Of a stretch of DNA of 64,000 nucleotides, positions 46,818-56,252 are shown piece by piece. Position 1 is the first letter of the stretch. Every line of letters starts with the position of its first letter. The stretch is from positions 62,001 through 126,000 of the forward strand of contig NZ_JAKSXY010000070.1 of the NCBI RefSeq assembly GCF_022829445.1. Direction: 5' to 3'. A model generated the notes under the pieces. The model saw only the letters and a program-made list of their open reading frames with translations, was not told the DNA's origin and searched no databases. The DNA is from Methylobacterium sp. J-068 (GTDB lineage: Bacteria; Pseudomonadota; Alphaproteobacteria; Rhizobiales; Beijerinckiaceae). The position numbers were made by a program, and so were the translations under genes.

Positions 46818-46987
46818 GGAAGACGGCCTAGCGCCGCCGCGGTGACGGGACGACGGGGCGTTCCGGGTAGAATGCCACGCAGGCCGTGGCGATCACCTGT
46901 TCGGCCCCAATCCGATGTGACATGAGGACACGGTCGGCGCGTGCCTTGCGTCGGCCGGTCCATCACAGCCGGAGATCGCACCACGCC

Positions 46988-47422
46988 ATGACGACCGACG
47001 CCGTGACGGCCGATGCCCCCGAGCCGCGCCAGCCGGAGGACCGGGGTCCCCCGGTGGTCCGCACCATCGCGATGCCCGCCGACACCAACCCGGCCGGCGA
47101 CATCTTCGGCGGCTGGCTGATGGGCCAGATGGATCTGGCCGCCGGCAACATCGCCGCCCGGCGCTCGCGCGGGCGCTGCGCCACCATCTCGGTGGAGGCG
47201 ATGACCTTCCATCGCCCGGTCATCGTCGGCGACGAGGTCAGCATCTATGCCTGGATCGTGCGGGTCGGCCGCACCTCGATGCGCATCCAGGTCGAGGTCT
47301 GGCGCCGCGAGCGGGAGGGCGAGGAGACCATGAAGGTGACGGAGGGGCTGTTCACCTTCGTGGCCATCGGCGCCGACCGCCGGCCCCGAATCATCCCGCC
47401 GGAGCGCGAGAACGCCGCGTGA
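46988..47422 (+). CDS. YciA-type acyl-CoA thioesterase (hotdog fold)
   Basis: A 144-aa single hotdog domain. TIAMPADTNPAGDIFGGWLMGQMDLAAG is the YciA signature, with the catalytic Asp. SVEAMTFHRPVIVGDEVSIYAWIVRVGRTSM follows. These enzymes hydrolyse a broad range of acyl-CoAs and may regulate CoA pools. The ATG at 46988 is preferred over a frame 34 codons longer. The stop overlaps the GTG of the xylanase gene. Confidence 0.93.
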   Translation: MTTDAVTADAPEPRQPEDRGPPVVRTIAMPADTNPAGDIFGGWLMGQMDLAAGNIAARRSRGRCATISVEAMTFHRPVIVGDEVSIYAWIVRVGRTSMRIQVEVWRREREGEETMKVTEGLFTFVAIGADRRPRIIPPERENAA

Positions 47423-48555
47423 GCCGCGCCGGACCGTCCCGCCGGTCCCTGCTCGCGGGCGCTCTGGCGCTCGGGGGCGGCCGAGCCTTCGCCGCGTCCC
47501 CATCCTGGGTCGCCGACGGCCTCAACGCGGCGGCCGCCGCCAAGGGCGTCGCCTACGGCTCGGCGGTGAACGGCGTCGCGCTCCGCCAGCAGCCCGCCTA
47601 TGCCCGCGCCCTGGCGCGGGAGGCCGGCATCCTCGTGTCCGAGAACGCGATGAAGCTGACCTATGCCTGGCGCGAGCCCGACACGCTCGACTTCACCTAC
47701 GCGGACGAGGTGATGGCCTTCGCGGAGACGAACCGCCAGCGCATGCGCGGCCACACCCTGGTCTGGCACGAGATGCTCCCGGCCTGGGTCCAGGGCCGCC
47801 TCGCCGGCGGACAGGGCGAGGCCTTCCTGCGCCGCTGGATCGGCGCCATGGCGGGCCGCTACCGGGGCCGGATCGAGGCCTGGGACGTGGTCAACGAGAT
47901 CTGCGGCCCCCAGGACGGCCGCCCCGACGGCCTGCGGCGCACGCCCTGGCTGGAGGCGCTGGGCCCGTCTTACGTCGACCTCGCCTTCCGCATCCAGCAC
48001 GCCACCGACCCCAAGGCGGCGGGCACCTGGAACGAGAACGACCTCGAACTCGATGCCGACTGGATCGATTCACGCCGCGCCATGGTGTTGCGGACGCTCG
48101 AAGGCCTGAAATCGCGCGGCGTGCCCATCCGGCGCCTCGGCCTCCAGGGTCACCTCTACGCCAAGCACCCGCTGAACCAGGCGAAGCTGCGGCGCTTCCT
48201 GACGGAGGTCGCCGGCCTCGGCCTCGCGATCGAGGTCACGGAGTTCGACATCAACGACCGCGACTACCCGGCCGACCTGAAGGTCCGGGACCGGGCGGTC
48301 TCGGACCTCGCCCGCCGCTTCCTCGACGTGGTGCTGGACGAGCCGGCGGTGCTGAACGTGCTGACCTGGGACATCACCAACCGCAACACCTGGCTCAACA
48401 CGAACCCGGAGCGCCGGCGCGCCGACGGGCTGACCCAGCGGGCGCTGCCCCTCGACGAAGCTCTGGCGCGCACCCCGCTCTGGGCCGCGATGCGCCGGGC
48501 GTTCGACGATGCGCCCGACCACCGCTCGGCGCGCGCACGGTTGCGCAACGCCTGA
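47419..48555 (+). CDS. GH10 endo-1,4-beta-xylanase
   Basis: A 378-aa exported glycoside hydrolase. The twin-arginine-type start is SRAGPSRRSLLAGALALGG. The TIM barrel carries the acid/base E160 in AWDVVNEI, the nucleophile E275 in EVTEFDIND, MRGHTLVWHEMLPAW, GTWNENDLE and GLQGHLYAKH. GH10 enzymes cut xylan, so this would let the bacterium loosen plant cell-wall xylan, which fits a plant-associated lifestyle. The GTG start overlaps the thioesterase stop (GTGA). The pairing looks incidental. It is convergent with the esterase gene, three bases apart. Confidence 0.93.
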   Translation: MSRAGPSRRSLLAGALALGGGRAFAASPSWVADGLNAAAAAKGVAYGSAVNGVALRQQPAYARALAREAGILVSENAMKLTYAWREPDTLDFTYADEVMAFAETNRQRMRGHTLVWHEMLPAWVQGRLAGGQGEAFLRRWIGAMAGRYRGRIEAWDVVNEICGPQDGRPDGLRRTPWLEALGPSYVDLAFRIQHATDPKAAGTWNENDLELDADWIDSRRAMVLRTLEGLKSRGVPIRRLGLQGHLYAKHPLNQAKLRRFLTEVAGLGLAIEVTEFDINDRDYPADLKVRDRAVSDLARRFLDVVLDEPAVLNVLTWDITNRNTWLNTNPERRRADGLTQRALPLDEALARTPLWAAMRRAFDDAPDHRSARARLRNA

Positions 48556-48558
48556 GCC

Positions 48559-49467
48559 TCACTGGCCGAGCAGGCGGGCCTGCTGCGGCCGCTCGCCCGC
48601 CTGCTGGCGCAGGAAGGCCGCCATCTCGGCGAGCTCCGGTGCCTTCGAGCGGAAGGTGACCGAGAGCGCCAGCAGGGTGTCGGCATGGTCGAGGCCGGGA
48701 TAGATCCGCTCCTGCACCGGTACCCGCGCCTCGCGCAGGCGGGCGGCAAGATGCCGCGTATTCGCGGGGCGCACCACGGTATCCGCCTCGCCGGAGGCCA
48801 GGAAGGCCGGTGGCGAGCGCGGGCCCGCGAAGGTGATCGGCTGCGTCTCCGCCTTGTTCGGCGCCTCACCGAAGACCTCCGTCGCGGTCCCGGCGTCCAG
48901 GGGCAGGAAATCATAGGGGCCGGAAAGTCCAGCCACGGCCCGCACGACGCGCGGGTCGACGCCGGCACGGCGCAGGTAACTCGGATTCAACCCCAGCATC
49001 ACGGCGTTGTAGGCACCGGCCGAGTGCCCGGCGAGCACGATCCGGCGGGGATCGCCGCCATAGGCCGCGATGTTCTCCTGCACCCAGGCGATGGCCCGGG
49101 CGCCGTCATCGAGGAAGTCGGGAAAGCGGACCTCCGGGTAGAGCCGGTAATCCGGCAGCACCGTGACGAACCCCTGCGCCGCCAGGGCCTGGCCGACAAA
49201 GGCGTAATCTTCCTTCGCGCCGTTCTTCCAGGAGCCGCCGTAGAAGAAGACCAGAACGGGGGCGCTCCCGCTGGCCGCCACCGGGGTGAAGACATCGAGG
49301 CGCTGGCGCGGATGCGTCCCGAACGCCGCGTTCTTCAGGCTGAGACGCCCGCCGTCGTCCCGGGGGCCGATGGCGTCGAAGAAGGCGAGCGGCGAGCAGG
49401 CCGTGATTCCGAGCGCGACGAGCGCGAGACCGGCGAAGCTGGCAAGGACGGCGAGAACCCGGGTCAT
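48559..49467 (-). CDS. lipoprotein alpha/beta-hydrolase (esterase/lipase family)
   Basis: A 302-aa protein. The N-terminus VLAVLASFAGLALVALGITACSP has a lipobox-like ITAC, suggesting attachment to the membrane. The hydrolase has the oxyanion stretch VLVFFYGGSWKNGAKEDY, the nucleophile IVLAGHSAGAYNAVM, the Asp region SGEADTVV and the His in YPGLDHADTL. It resembles BD-FAE/carboxylesterase-type enzymes. The substrate is unknown, but a role in deacetylating xylan alongside the neighbouring xylanase is possible. Confidence 0.88.
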   Translation of the reverse strand: MTRVLAVLASFAGLALVALGITACSPLAFFDAIGPRDDGGRLSLKNAAFGTHPRQRLDVFTPVAASGSAPVLVFFYGGSWKNGAKEDYAFVGQALAAQGFVTVLPDYRLYPEVRFPDFLDDGARAIAWVQENIAAYGGDPRRIVLAGHSAGAYNAVMLGLNPSYLRRAGVDPRVVRAVAGLSGPYDFLPLDAGTATEVFGEAPNKAETQPITFAGPRSPPAFLASGEADTVVRPANTRHLAARLREARVPVQERIYPGLDHADTLLALSVTFRSKAPELAEMAAFLRQQAGERPQQARLLGQ

Positions 49468-49588
49468 GCATCTCTCAGTTGGGGCGCGTCCCCCCTGTGA
49501 CAGGGCTCGCGCGGCGGATTCATGGCGGGATCTTCATGGAGCGAACGTCCCGGCGTGACCGGGTCCGATCCGCGGGCCGTGGTCACGA

Positions 49589-50491
49589 TCAGGTTCTGAG
49601 GACGAGACAGGCACCGCCGACCCGCTGGATCTTGCCGCACAGGCCATCGGCGGCCTCGCGGCTCTGGGCCGGAATGCGGACGCGGTAGAAGGCGCGCGTG
49701 CCCCGGCTGCGCAGGCGTGTTCCGATGATCATCGGGCGAACATCGCCGATCACGCTTGTGTAGAGCTTCCGTGTCCGCGCGAAGCTCTGAAGCGCCAGCG
49801 ATTTCGAGAAGTTTCCGGCAAGCTGGATCCCCCAGGGGGCCGCCGGCCCCTCGTTCCCGCCGAGCGCGAACCGATCGCCGCGCGACGGAATACGGAGCGC
49901 CGCCGTTACCTGGAGGCAGGTCATCTCGGAGGCCGGGCCGGCGTCGCTCTTTCGCGTCTGCGCGGGCTCGCCCTCCGGCATCTCGATCTCGGCGCCCGGA
50001 CGCCAGGCTTCGGCGGGAGATCCGGTGATGGCCAGAACGTAGTTGCGGGTCTCGGTCGGCAATCCGCCGCTGCCGGCCAGCCAGGACGAGACCCGGCCCG
50101 GCCCCCCGTTATAGGCCGCGGCCGCCAATCCGAGGTTGCCGAATTGCCGGTTGAGGTCCGCCAGCAGATGCGCGGCGTGCGGAATGGCCTGCTCCGGGTC
50201 GAACGGATCGGTCAACCCGCGCTCGCGGGCGGTTCCGGGCATGAACTGCGCGACCCCCTGTGCGCCGACCGGACTCACGGCGCCGACCCGGAACGCACTC
50301 TCGCGCCAGATCAGCCGGGTGAGAAAGGGCACGGGCAGCCCGCGCGCCTTGGCCGATCCCTCGATGAGCCGGCAGAGCGCCTGCTCCACGGTCTCGGTCG
50401 CCGCCTCCGCGGCGGCACGCGCCGGCATCGGTGCGAGCAGCATCAGGAGCAGAAGCAGGATGCGGGGGCATTGTCTGGGAAACGCGGTCAC
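49589..50491 (-). CDS. lytic murein transglycosylase with C-terminal SPOR-like region
   Basis: A 300-aa exported protein. The signal peptide is ILLLLLMLLAPMPARA. The SLT domain has the catalytic Glu in FLTRLIWRESAFRVGAVSP, GAQGVAQFMPGTARERGL and AAAAYNGGPGRVSSWL. A hinge rich in Glu/Pro/Lys follows, then PWGIQLAGNFSKSLALQSFAR...FYRVRIPAQSREAADGLCGKI, which matches the SPOR pattern (binding of denuded glycan). It cleaves peptidoglycan glycan strands, probably at division or remodelling sites. Confidence 0.92.
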   Translation of the reverse strand: MTAFPRQCPRILLLLLMLLAPMPARAAAEAATETVEQALCRLIEGSAKARGLPVPFLTRLIWRESAFRVGAVSPVGAQGVAQFMPGTARERGLTDPFDPEQAIPHAAHLLADLNRQFGNLGLAAAAYNGGPGRVSSWLAGSGGLPTETRNYVLAITGSPAEAWRPGAEIEMPEGEPAQTRKSDAGPASEMTCLQVTAALRIPSRGDRFALGGNEGPAAPWGIQLAGNFSKSLALQSFARTRKLYTSVIGDVRPMIIGTRLRSRGTRAFYRVRIPAQSREAADGLCGKIQRVGGACLVLRT

Positions 50492-50628
50492 GCGGCGTTT
50501 GTAGGGCGCGCGCGCCGCCGATCAATCGCGAAGGCCCGGGCATCACCCACATAACGGCGTTCGCCGATTGCGGGCCCGCGCGCTATAACGCCCGTCATGC
50601 CGTCAGCCCCGCCCGCATACAGGCCTCG

Positions 50629-52257
50629 ATGACCGAAACGCTCCTCGACGTTCAGGACCTGTCGGTCGCCTTCCGCTCGCGAGAGCGCGAGACGCGGGCC
50701 GTCGATGGCGTGAGCTTCACCATCGAAGCCGGGGAAACCGTGGCGCTGGTGGGCGAATCCGGCTCCGGCAAATCGGTGACCGCCCTCTCGATTCTGCGGC
50801 TCCTGGATTCCAGCGCCCACCATCCGAGTGGGCGCATCCTGTTCAAGGGGCAGGACCTCCTGACGCTGCCGGAGCGCAGGCTGCGCGGCATTCGCGGCGC
50901 CGACATCACCATGGTGTTCCAGGAGCCGATGACCTCCCTGAACCCGTTGCACACGATCCAGCGTCAGATCGGCGAGGTGCTGGAGGTGCATCTCGGCCTC
51001 TCGGGGCGCAAGGCGCGGGCGCGCATCCTCGAACTCCTGGACCTCGTCGGGCTGCGCGACGCCGAGCGCCGCCTCAACGCCTATCCGCACGAACTCTCGG
51101 GCGGCCAGCGCCAGCGCGTGATGATCGCCATGGCGCTGGCCTGCGAGCCCGACCTGCTCGTCGCCGACGAGCCGACCACCGCCCTCGACGTGACGGTGCA
51201 GGCGCAGATCCTGACCCTGCTCGCCGATCTGCAGACGCGGCTCGGTATGGCGATGCTGTTCATCACCCACGATCTCGGCATCGTCCAGCGGATCGCGAGC
51301 CGCGTCTGCGTCATGCTGTCCGGCCGGATCGTGGAGGCCGGGCCGGTGGCGGAGATCTTCGCGCGCCCGCAGCACGAATACACGCGGCGTCTCCTCGCTT
51401 CCGAGCCGAAGGGGCGTGCCAACCCGGTCGCGGCGGACGCGCCGCGCCTGCTGGAGGCCGGTCCCCTCAAGGTCTGGTTCCCGATCCGCGAGGGCTGGCT
51501 CCGCCGGACCACGAGCCATGTCAAGGCGGTGGACGGCGTCAGCCTGGCGGTGCGCGCGGGCGAAACCGTGGGCGTGGTCGGCGAATCCGGCTCCGGCAAG
51601 ACGACGCTGGGACTGGCGCTGTTGCGCCTCACCGATTGCGACGGGCCGATCGTCTTCCTCGGCTCCTCCATCGCCGGCCTGCCCCCGGCGGCCATGCGCC
51701 CCTACCGGCGCGACATGCAGGTGGTGTTCCAGGACCCCTACGGCTCGCTGTCGCCCCGGATGACGGTGGCCGACATCGTCGCCGAAGGACTGGTGGTGCA
51801 GGGCGCGGTGAGGACGCGGGCCGAGCGGCATGCCGTCGTCGCCGGGGCGCTCACCGATGTCGGGCTCGATCCGGCGACGATGAACCGCTATCCGCATGAA
51901 TTCTCGGGCGGGCAGCGCCAGCGGATCGCCATCGCGCGCGCCATCGTGCTGAAGCCGAAATTCATCGTCCTCGACGAGCCGACCTCCGCGCTCGACCGCT
52001 CCGTGCAGGCTCAGATCGTCACGCTCCTGCGCGACCTCCAGCGCGAGCGCGGCCTCGCCTACCTCTTCATCAGCCACGACCTCAAGGTGGTTCGGGCCCT
52101 GGCGAACTACGTGCTGGTGATGCAGAACGGCCACGTGGTGGAAGAAGGCTCCGCCGAAGCGATTTTCTCGTCTCCGAAGACCGCCTATACCCAGACCCTC
52201 TTCGCGGCCGCCTTCGATCTCCAGAGCGAAACGATCGCCGATCCGGTCCCGGCCTGA
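50629..52257 (+). CDS. fused double-ATPase of a peptide-type ABC importer (YejF/DppDF-like)
   Basis: A 542-aa protein with two ABC domains. First: Walker [13 protein letters not shown], signature [16 protein letters not shown], Walker [14 protein letters not shown]. Second: [53 protein letters not shown]. Each has an oligopeptide-transporter C-terminal region ([16 protein letters not shown] in the first). It resembles YejF, which energises microcin C/peptide uptake. No binding protein or permease is in the window, so it is an orphan here. The ATG at 50629 begins the conserved [11 protein letters not shown]. Confidence 0.9.
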   Translation: MTETLLDVQDLSVAFRSRERETRAVDGVSFTIEAGETVALVGESGSGKSVTALSILRLLDSSAHHPSGRILFKGQDLLTLPERRLRGIRGADITMVFQEPMTSLNPLHTIQRQIGEVLEVHLGLSGRKARARILELLDLVGLRDAERRLNAYPHELSGGQRQRVMIAMALACEPDLLVADEPTTALDVTVQAQILTLLADLQTRLGMAMLFITHDLGIVQRIASRVCVMLSGRIVEAGPVAEIFARPQHEYTRRLLASEPKGRANPVAADAPRLLEAGPLKVWFPIREGWLRRTTSHVKAVDGVSLAVRAGETVGVVGESGSGKTTLGLALLRLTDCDGPIVFLGSSIAGLPPAAMRPYRRDMQVVFQDPYGSLSPRMTVADIVAEGLVVQGAVRTRAERHAVVAGALTDVGLDPATMNRYPHEFSGGQRQRIAIARAIVLKPKFIVLDEPTSALDRSVQAQIVTLLRDLQRERGLAYLFISHDLKVVRALANYVLVMQNGHVVEEGSAEAIFSSPKTAYTQTLFAAAFDLQSETIADPVPA

Positions 52258-52270
52258 GGGGGGAGAGCCC

Positions 52271-53491
52271 ATGCCGCGCGCCCTCCTCATCGTGCTCGAT
52301 TCCGTCGGCATCGGCGGCGCCCCCGACGCTGAGCGATACGGCGACCTGGGCGCCGACACGCTGGGCCATATCGCGCAAGCCTGCGCGGCGGGTCGCGGAG
52401 ACCGACCGGGTCTGCGCGCAGGCCCCCTGTCGTTGCCGCATCTCGCGGCTCTCGGCCTCGGGCTGGCGGCACAGGGCGCGACGGGACGTATTCCCGCCGG
52501 GCTCGCGATCACGAGCATTCCGACCGGTGCCCACGGCCACGCGGTCGAGAGAGCCGCCGGCAAGGATACGCCATCCGGCCACTGGGAAATCACCGGCGTG
52601 CCTGTGCTGACACCCTGGGGCCACTTCCCCGTCACCGTTCCAGCCTTCCCGCCGAGCCTGACCGAGGCCCTGGTCGCGGCGGCCGGACTGCCCGGCATCC
52701 TGGGCGATTGCCACGCGGCCGGAACCGCCATCATCGACCGGCTCGGGGCCGAGCATGTCCGGACCGGCCGGCCGATCTGCTACACCTCCGCCGACAGCGT
52801 CTTTCAGATCGCGGCGCACGAGGACAGCTTCGGCCTGGAGCGCCTCTACGCCACCTGCCGCATCGCCCGCGATCTCTGCGACGCCCACCGGATCGGACGC
52901 GTGATCGCCCGTCCCTTCGTCGGCGATCCCGAGGCCGGGTTCCGGCGCACGCCGAACCGCAAGGATTACGCGGTCGAGCCGCCGGGCCGCACGCTCCTCG
53001 ACATCCTGAAGGACTCGGCGCGCGCCGTGGTGAGCGTCGGCAAGATCGGCGATATCTTCGCGCATCGCGCGACCGGCCAGGAGATCAAGCCCGGCGGCAA
53101 TACGCTCTGCCTTGACGCCGCGCTCGCGGCCTTCGCCACCTTGCCGGATGGCGGTCTCGTCTTCCTCAACCTCGTGGATTTCGACACCGAATACGGGCAC
53201 CGGCGCGATGTCCCGGGCTATGCGGCCGAACTCGAGGCCTTCGATGCGCGGCTGCCCGAGATCGCAGCCGCCCTGCGTCCGGGAGACCTCTGCATCGTCA
53301 CCGCCGATCACGGCAACGATCCGACCTGGGCGGGGACCGATCATACCCGCGAACAGGTCCCGATCCTCGCCTTCGGGCCGGGCATCGCACCCGTCCGGAT
53401 CGGTCGGCGCGAGACATTCGCAGATATCGGTGCCACGCTGGCGCATCATCTCGAACTCGAAGCTCCCGGGACCGGATGTTCCTGGCTATGA
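52271..53491 (+). CDS. deoB: phosphopentomutase
   Basis: Interconverts ribose-1-P (or deoxyribose-1-P) and the 5-phosphate in nucleoside salvage. It is 406 aa, a manganese enzyme of the alkaline-phosphatase superfamily. Metal and catalytic motifs are [34 protein letters not shown] (active Thr), [17 protein letters not shown] and [27 protein letters not shown] site lies about five bases upstream. Thirteen bases separate it from the ABC gene, so they may share a transcript. Confidence 0.97.
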   Translation: MPRALLIVLDSVGIGGAPDAERYGDLGADTLGHIAQACAAGRGDRPGLRAGPLSLPHLAALGLGLAAQGATGRIPAGLAITSIPTGAHGHAVERAAGKDTPSGHWEITGVPVLTPWGHFPVTVPAFPPSLTEALVAAAGLPGILGDCHAAGTAIIDRLGAEHVRTGRPICYTSADSVFQIAAHEDSFGLERLYATCRIARDLCDAHRIGRVIARPFVGDPEAGFRRTPNRKDYAVEPPGRTLLDILKDSARAVVSVGKIGDIFAHRATGQEIKPGGNTLCLDAALAAFATLPDGGLVFLNLVDFDTEYGHRRDVPGYAAELEAFDARLPEIAAALRPGDLCIVTADHGNDPTWAGTDHTREQVPILAFGPGIAPVRIGRRETFADIGATLAHHLELEAPGTGCSWL

Positions 53492-53514
53492 TGGCGATGG
53501 GATCGGAGGCGCGC

Positions 53515-53706
53515 ATGCGAGACGAGGACGAGAGCAGGTCGCGCGACAGCGCCGCGCACCGGGTCGGGGAACCGCTCGATACCCTCTCGATGGAAGACCT
53601 CGAGGCGCGCATCGCGCTTCTCGTCTCCGAGATTGCACGGCTCGAAGCGGCGCGGGACGCGAAGAAGGCAGCCCTCGAACGCGCCGGTTCGATCTTCCGC
53701 CTGTGA
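53515..53706 (+). CDS. DUF1192 family protein
   Basis: A 63-aa protein with an acidic N-terminus and one helix MEDLEARIALLVSEIARLEAARDAKKAALERAGSIFR, the DUF1192 signature. The heptad pattern predicts a short coiled coil. Found throughout Hyphomicrobiales; function unknown. The ATG at 53515 has GGAGG five bases upstream; earlier ATGs exist (53476-53497). It is followed directly by a copy of the three-hairpin repeat. Confidence 0.85.
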   Translation: MRDEDESRSRDSAAHRVGEPLDTLSMEDLEARIALLVSEIARLEAARDAKKAALERAGSIFRL

Positions 53707-53710
53707 TGCC

Positions 53711-53808
53711 GGTTGAGCCCTCCGGAATGGCGGATTGGGGCTTCGCTCAGGCGCCGCGCGGGCTCGGCGAGCCTGTCTCCGCTTCGATCAGGCGGAAGAC
53801 GTGATCAC
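53711..53808. repeat. dispersed three-hairpin element, copy B (inverted relative to copy A)
   Basis: 53725-53794 matches the reverse complement of 1973-2042 at about 61 of 70 positions. The shared core includes GCTCAGGCGCCGCGCGGGCT and TCTCCGCTTCGATCA. The hairpin GTCTCCGC...GCGGAAGAC (53775-53800) is kept despite changes in the arms. It lies four bases past the DUF1192 stop, again at the 3' end of a gene. Confidence 0.75.
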
Positions 53809-53926
53809 GGGGTTCGATCGAGGATTTCGATGAGCCCCGGCAGAGGCGCCCTTCACCCAGATGGGGGATGAATCACGCGGCTCCGTAGGCTCTCATGCAA
53901 CTCTTAGAATGTACGAGAGGGCCGTG

Positions 53927-54166
53927 ATGGAATCCAAGTGGATGCTGGCGCCTTGGATGCGGCGGCGGATCGCGCGGCATGTCGAGCGAGGCACGAGCGA
54001 GCGTGTCATCGCATGTCTGATCGGCTCGGTCGCGCCGGCCCCGACGGGCGAGACCACGAGTTCGAGCGGGACGCATCGGGAGACGTCCGGGGACGCTCTG
54101 TCCAACGTCATTCCGTTTCGTGCCGCCGTCGTTCGCACCGCGCCTCCGGCGGGAACCGTCTCCTGA
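53927..54166 (+). CDS. small hypothetical protein
   Basis: A 79-aa protein with a basic, possibly DNA- or membrane-associated start (MESKWMLAPWMRRRIARHVERGTSERVIACLIG), then a Ser/Thr-rich stretch and an SNVIPFRAAVV end. A GAGAGG purine run lies seven bases before the ATG. No family is recognised. It is convergent with the LuxR-type regulator, 19 bases away. A 22-residue longer frame exists. Confidence 0.45.
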   Translation: MESKWMLAPWMRRRIARHVERGTSERVIACLIGSVAPAPTGETTSSSGTHRETSGDALSNVIPFRAAVVRTAPPAGTVS

Positions 54167-54185
54167 GCGACCACCCTCGCGCGTC

Positions 54186-55394
54186 CTAGCGGATCAGGCT
54201 GAGACCCGAGATCAGCCGAGCCAGGTCGACCTGACGGGTGACGCCCGTCTTGGCGAAGATCGCCTTCACCTGGCTGCGAATGGTTTCCAGCCCGACATTC
54301 TGCTGCGCGGCGAGAATCGCGATCGTGGCGCCGTCCGCGATGCCGCGTGCGATGCGGGCTTCGGCGGCGGTCAAGTCGAACAAGCCGGAGAGAAGCTCGG
54401 TTCCGGGCACCGGACGCGGCATCACCGGCGTTGCGACCATCAGCATCGTTCCGCCGCCGAAGACATCCTGGGCCGAACCGCGCATCGGCAGGAGATGGAC
54501 GACCATCGCAGGATTGTCGTCGTCGGCCGGGACCGCGATCGATCGGGCGGATTGGGCCGCGCGGGCACCGATGGCGTCGGCCAGGAGGGCATCGGCTCCG
54601 GGATGCGCGAAGGCGATCCGCTCGCGGTGGTCGCGCACCACGCGAGGCACGAGCCCCGCAAAGCCGGCATTGCGATATTGCAGCTTGCCGCTGCCGGACA
54701 GCACCGCGGCCGGGAGCCCCAGCATCTCGAGCGCTTGCACGGATGCGTGCGCCCGCTCCAGTTTCAGGCGCGCCGAGAGCAGGGCCGCGCGGCCGAGATG
54801 CGGCCGCAACGCGTCGAGCGTCACGATGGCCGCGTGAGGCACGGGCCCGTCGACGAACCGGCGCTCGCTGCTGAAAATGAGCGTATCGCCCGTGGAGAGC
54901 GGGAAGGCGGTCGCCACCCCCCACCCCAGACCCCTGGGGCGGAGGAACTTTTGAATCAGGACATCCTGTTCCAATTCCTCCGGCGTGTAGACATCCTCTT
55001 CGCGAATGAACCCCGCATGGCGCGCGGCCAGAAGCCTCGCGGTTCGCTGACCCGCACGGCTCCATCCGCCGGTCGCGAAATCCTCCATGACCTGATCGAG
55101 GCTCACGGAATTGATCCAGCGATGGGACTGCAGATCCGCGGTGATGAGGACCGTACCCTGCGCGCCGGCGATTTCGGCGATCTGGTCCAGAACTGCGGAC
55201 CAGAGTTCAGGGAGGACCGCCGCCTCATAGATCAAGTCCGTCAGCGCTTCGAACTCGATCTGTCCAGGTCGAAAAGTCACGGCACCCAAGCTCACTACGT
55301 TCTCGAAATTGTCGTTTGAGTATGATGTTCGCGAACTCACGTCGCGGGATGAACGTTCGCCGATCCCGAGGATTTCGATGTTCTTCCAAATCAC
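54186..55394 (-). CDS. LuxR-family transcriptional regulator
   Basis: About 402 aa. The C-terminal helix-turn-helix is LTAAEARIARGIADGATIAILA, then NVGLETIRSQVKAIFAKTGVTRQVDLARLI. The upstream 330 residues look like a PAS/GAF-type sensor rather than a homoserine-lactone domain or a receiver domain (no phospho-Asp). LQYRNAGFAGLVPRV resembles a PAS core. The start is a GTG with a weak ribosome site; a GTG at 55292 is an alternative. No cognate signal gene is nearby. It is divergent from the TetR gene. Confidence 0.88.
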   Translation of the reverse strand: MIWKNIEILGIGERSSRDVSSRTSYSNDNFENVVSLGAVTFRPGQIEFEALTDLIYEAAVLPELWSAVLDQIAEIAGAQGTVLITADLQSHRWINSVSLDQVMEDFATGGWSRAGQRTARLLAARHAGFIREEDVYTPEELEQDVLIQKFLRPRGLGWGVATAFPLSTGDTLIFSSERRFVDGPVPHAAIVTLDALRPHLGRAALLSARLKLERAHASVQALEMLGLPAAVLSGSGKLQYRNAGFAGLVPRVVRDHRERIAFAHPGADALLADAIGARAAQSARSIAVPADDDNPAMVVHLLPMRGSAQDVFGGGTMLMVATPVMPRPVPGTELLSGLFDLTAAEARIARGIADGATIAILAAQQNVGLETIRSQVKAIFAKTGVTRQVDLARLISGLSLIR

Positions 55395-55536
55395 GACTCT
55401 GTGATAGCGCGCAAGCGTCGTGCCGACGGGACGGGCGAGGCTCTCTATCGTGGTCCGCCATGTTAGGTGTTGGGAGAGCGGAACCCTCGAGCCTGCGCAG
55501 CGAAGCGCGCCGATCGTCGAGGGTGAGGAGAACGGT

Positions 55537-56175
55537 GTGCGACATTGGCGGGAAGGCCCGGGAGACCGGCGCAGTTATCATCACGGCAACCTCAAGGAGG
55601 CGCTGATCGAGGCGGCGCGCCGGTTCATCGCCGAACGCGGGATCGGCGGGTTCACCCTGGTCGATGCCGCGCGCCTCGTCGGCGTCACGCCCGCCGCCCT
55701 CTATCGACATTTTCGCGGCCGCGAGGCGCTTCTCGAAGAGGTGGCGGGGCGCGGATTCGCCGATCTCGCCGAACGTCTGGCTCGGGCCCTCAACGCGCGC
55801 GGCACACCTTTGGAGCGCTTCACCCGAATGGGCGAAGCCTATCTCGCCTTCGCGGAGGAGGAGCCCGGCTATTACGCGGCGATCTTCGAGACGCGAGGAT
55901 TGGCGGCCGCCGAGCCGAACGAAGGGCCGGGTGCGCGCCCGAGCCCCTTCGACCTTCTGGTCGACGCCTTGCAATCGACGTTTCCCGAAGGCTTCGGCGG
56001 TGTCACCCCCCGTTTCATCGCCCTCGAAGTCTGGGCCCTGTCGCATGGGCTGGCGACCCTGGCGGCGTCGGGCCACCTGCCGAAAGGAGCCGGGATGCCG
56101 GACAAGTACGAACTCCTTCGGGCCGGCGTGCTTGCCCTGGTGCACGGGGCGGCGAGCGCGCGGGGACGGGAATAG
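55537..56175 (+). CDS. TetR-family transcriptional regulator
   Basis: A 212-aa protein. The helix-turn-helix is SYHHGNLKEALIEAARRFIAERGIGGFTLVDAARLVGVTPAALYRHFRGREALLEEVAGRGF, unmistakable for TetR. The C-terminal ligand domain has YLAFAEEEPGYYAAIFETR and TPRFIALEVWALSHGLATLAASG, as in the TetR_C_33 (WHG-like) group. The GTG at 55537 is chosen because GAGGAG sits six bases upstream; the longer frame has none. A GTGAA-N5-TTCAC palindrome lies 40 bases after the stop, before the DUF2852 gene, a likely target. Confidence 0.93.
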   Translation: MRHWREGPGDRRSYHHGNLKEALIEAARRFIAERGIGGFTLVDAARLVGVTPAALYRHFRGREALLEEVAGRGFADLAERLARALNARGTPLERFTRMGEAYLAFAEEEPGYYAAIFETRGLAAAEPNEGPGARPSPFDLLVDALQSTFPEGFGGVTPRFIALEVWALSHGLATLAASGHLPKGAGMPDKYELLRAGVLALVHGAASARGRE

Positions 56176-56215
56176 CGCGTCGCGGCCCCTTGAAAGCGGA
56201 CTTGTCCATCCGCAA

Positions 56216-56230
56216 GTGAATGTCGTTCAC
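56216..56230. promoter_or_regulatory. candidate TetR operator
   Basis: GTGAA-TGTCG-TTCAC, a perfect 15-bp palindrome with five-base centre, 22 bases before the DUF2852 start. It overlaps a second symmetric pair AATGT...ACATT (56219-56239). Such repeats are typical TetR-family operators, and the gene just upstream encodes one. Confidence 0.5.
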
Positions 56231-56252
56231 ATTTACATTGGAGCCGTGAGCC

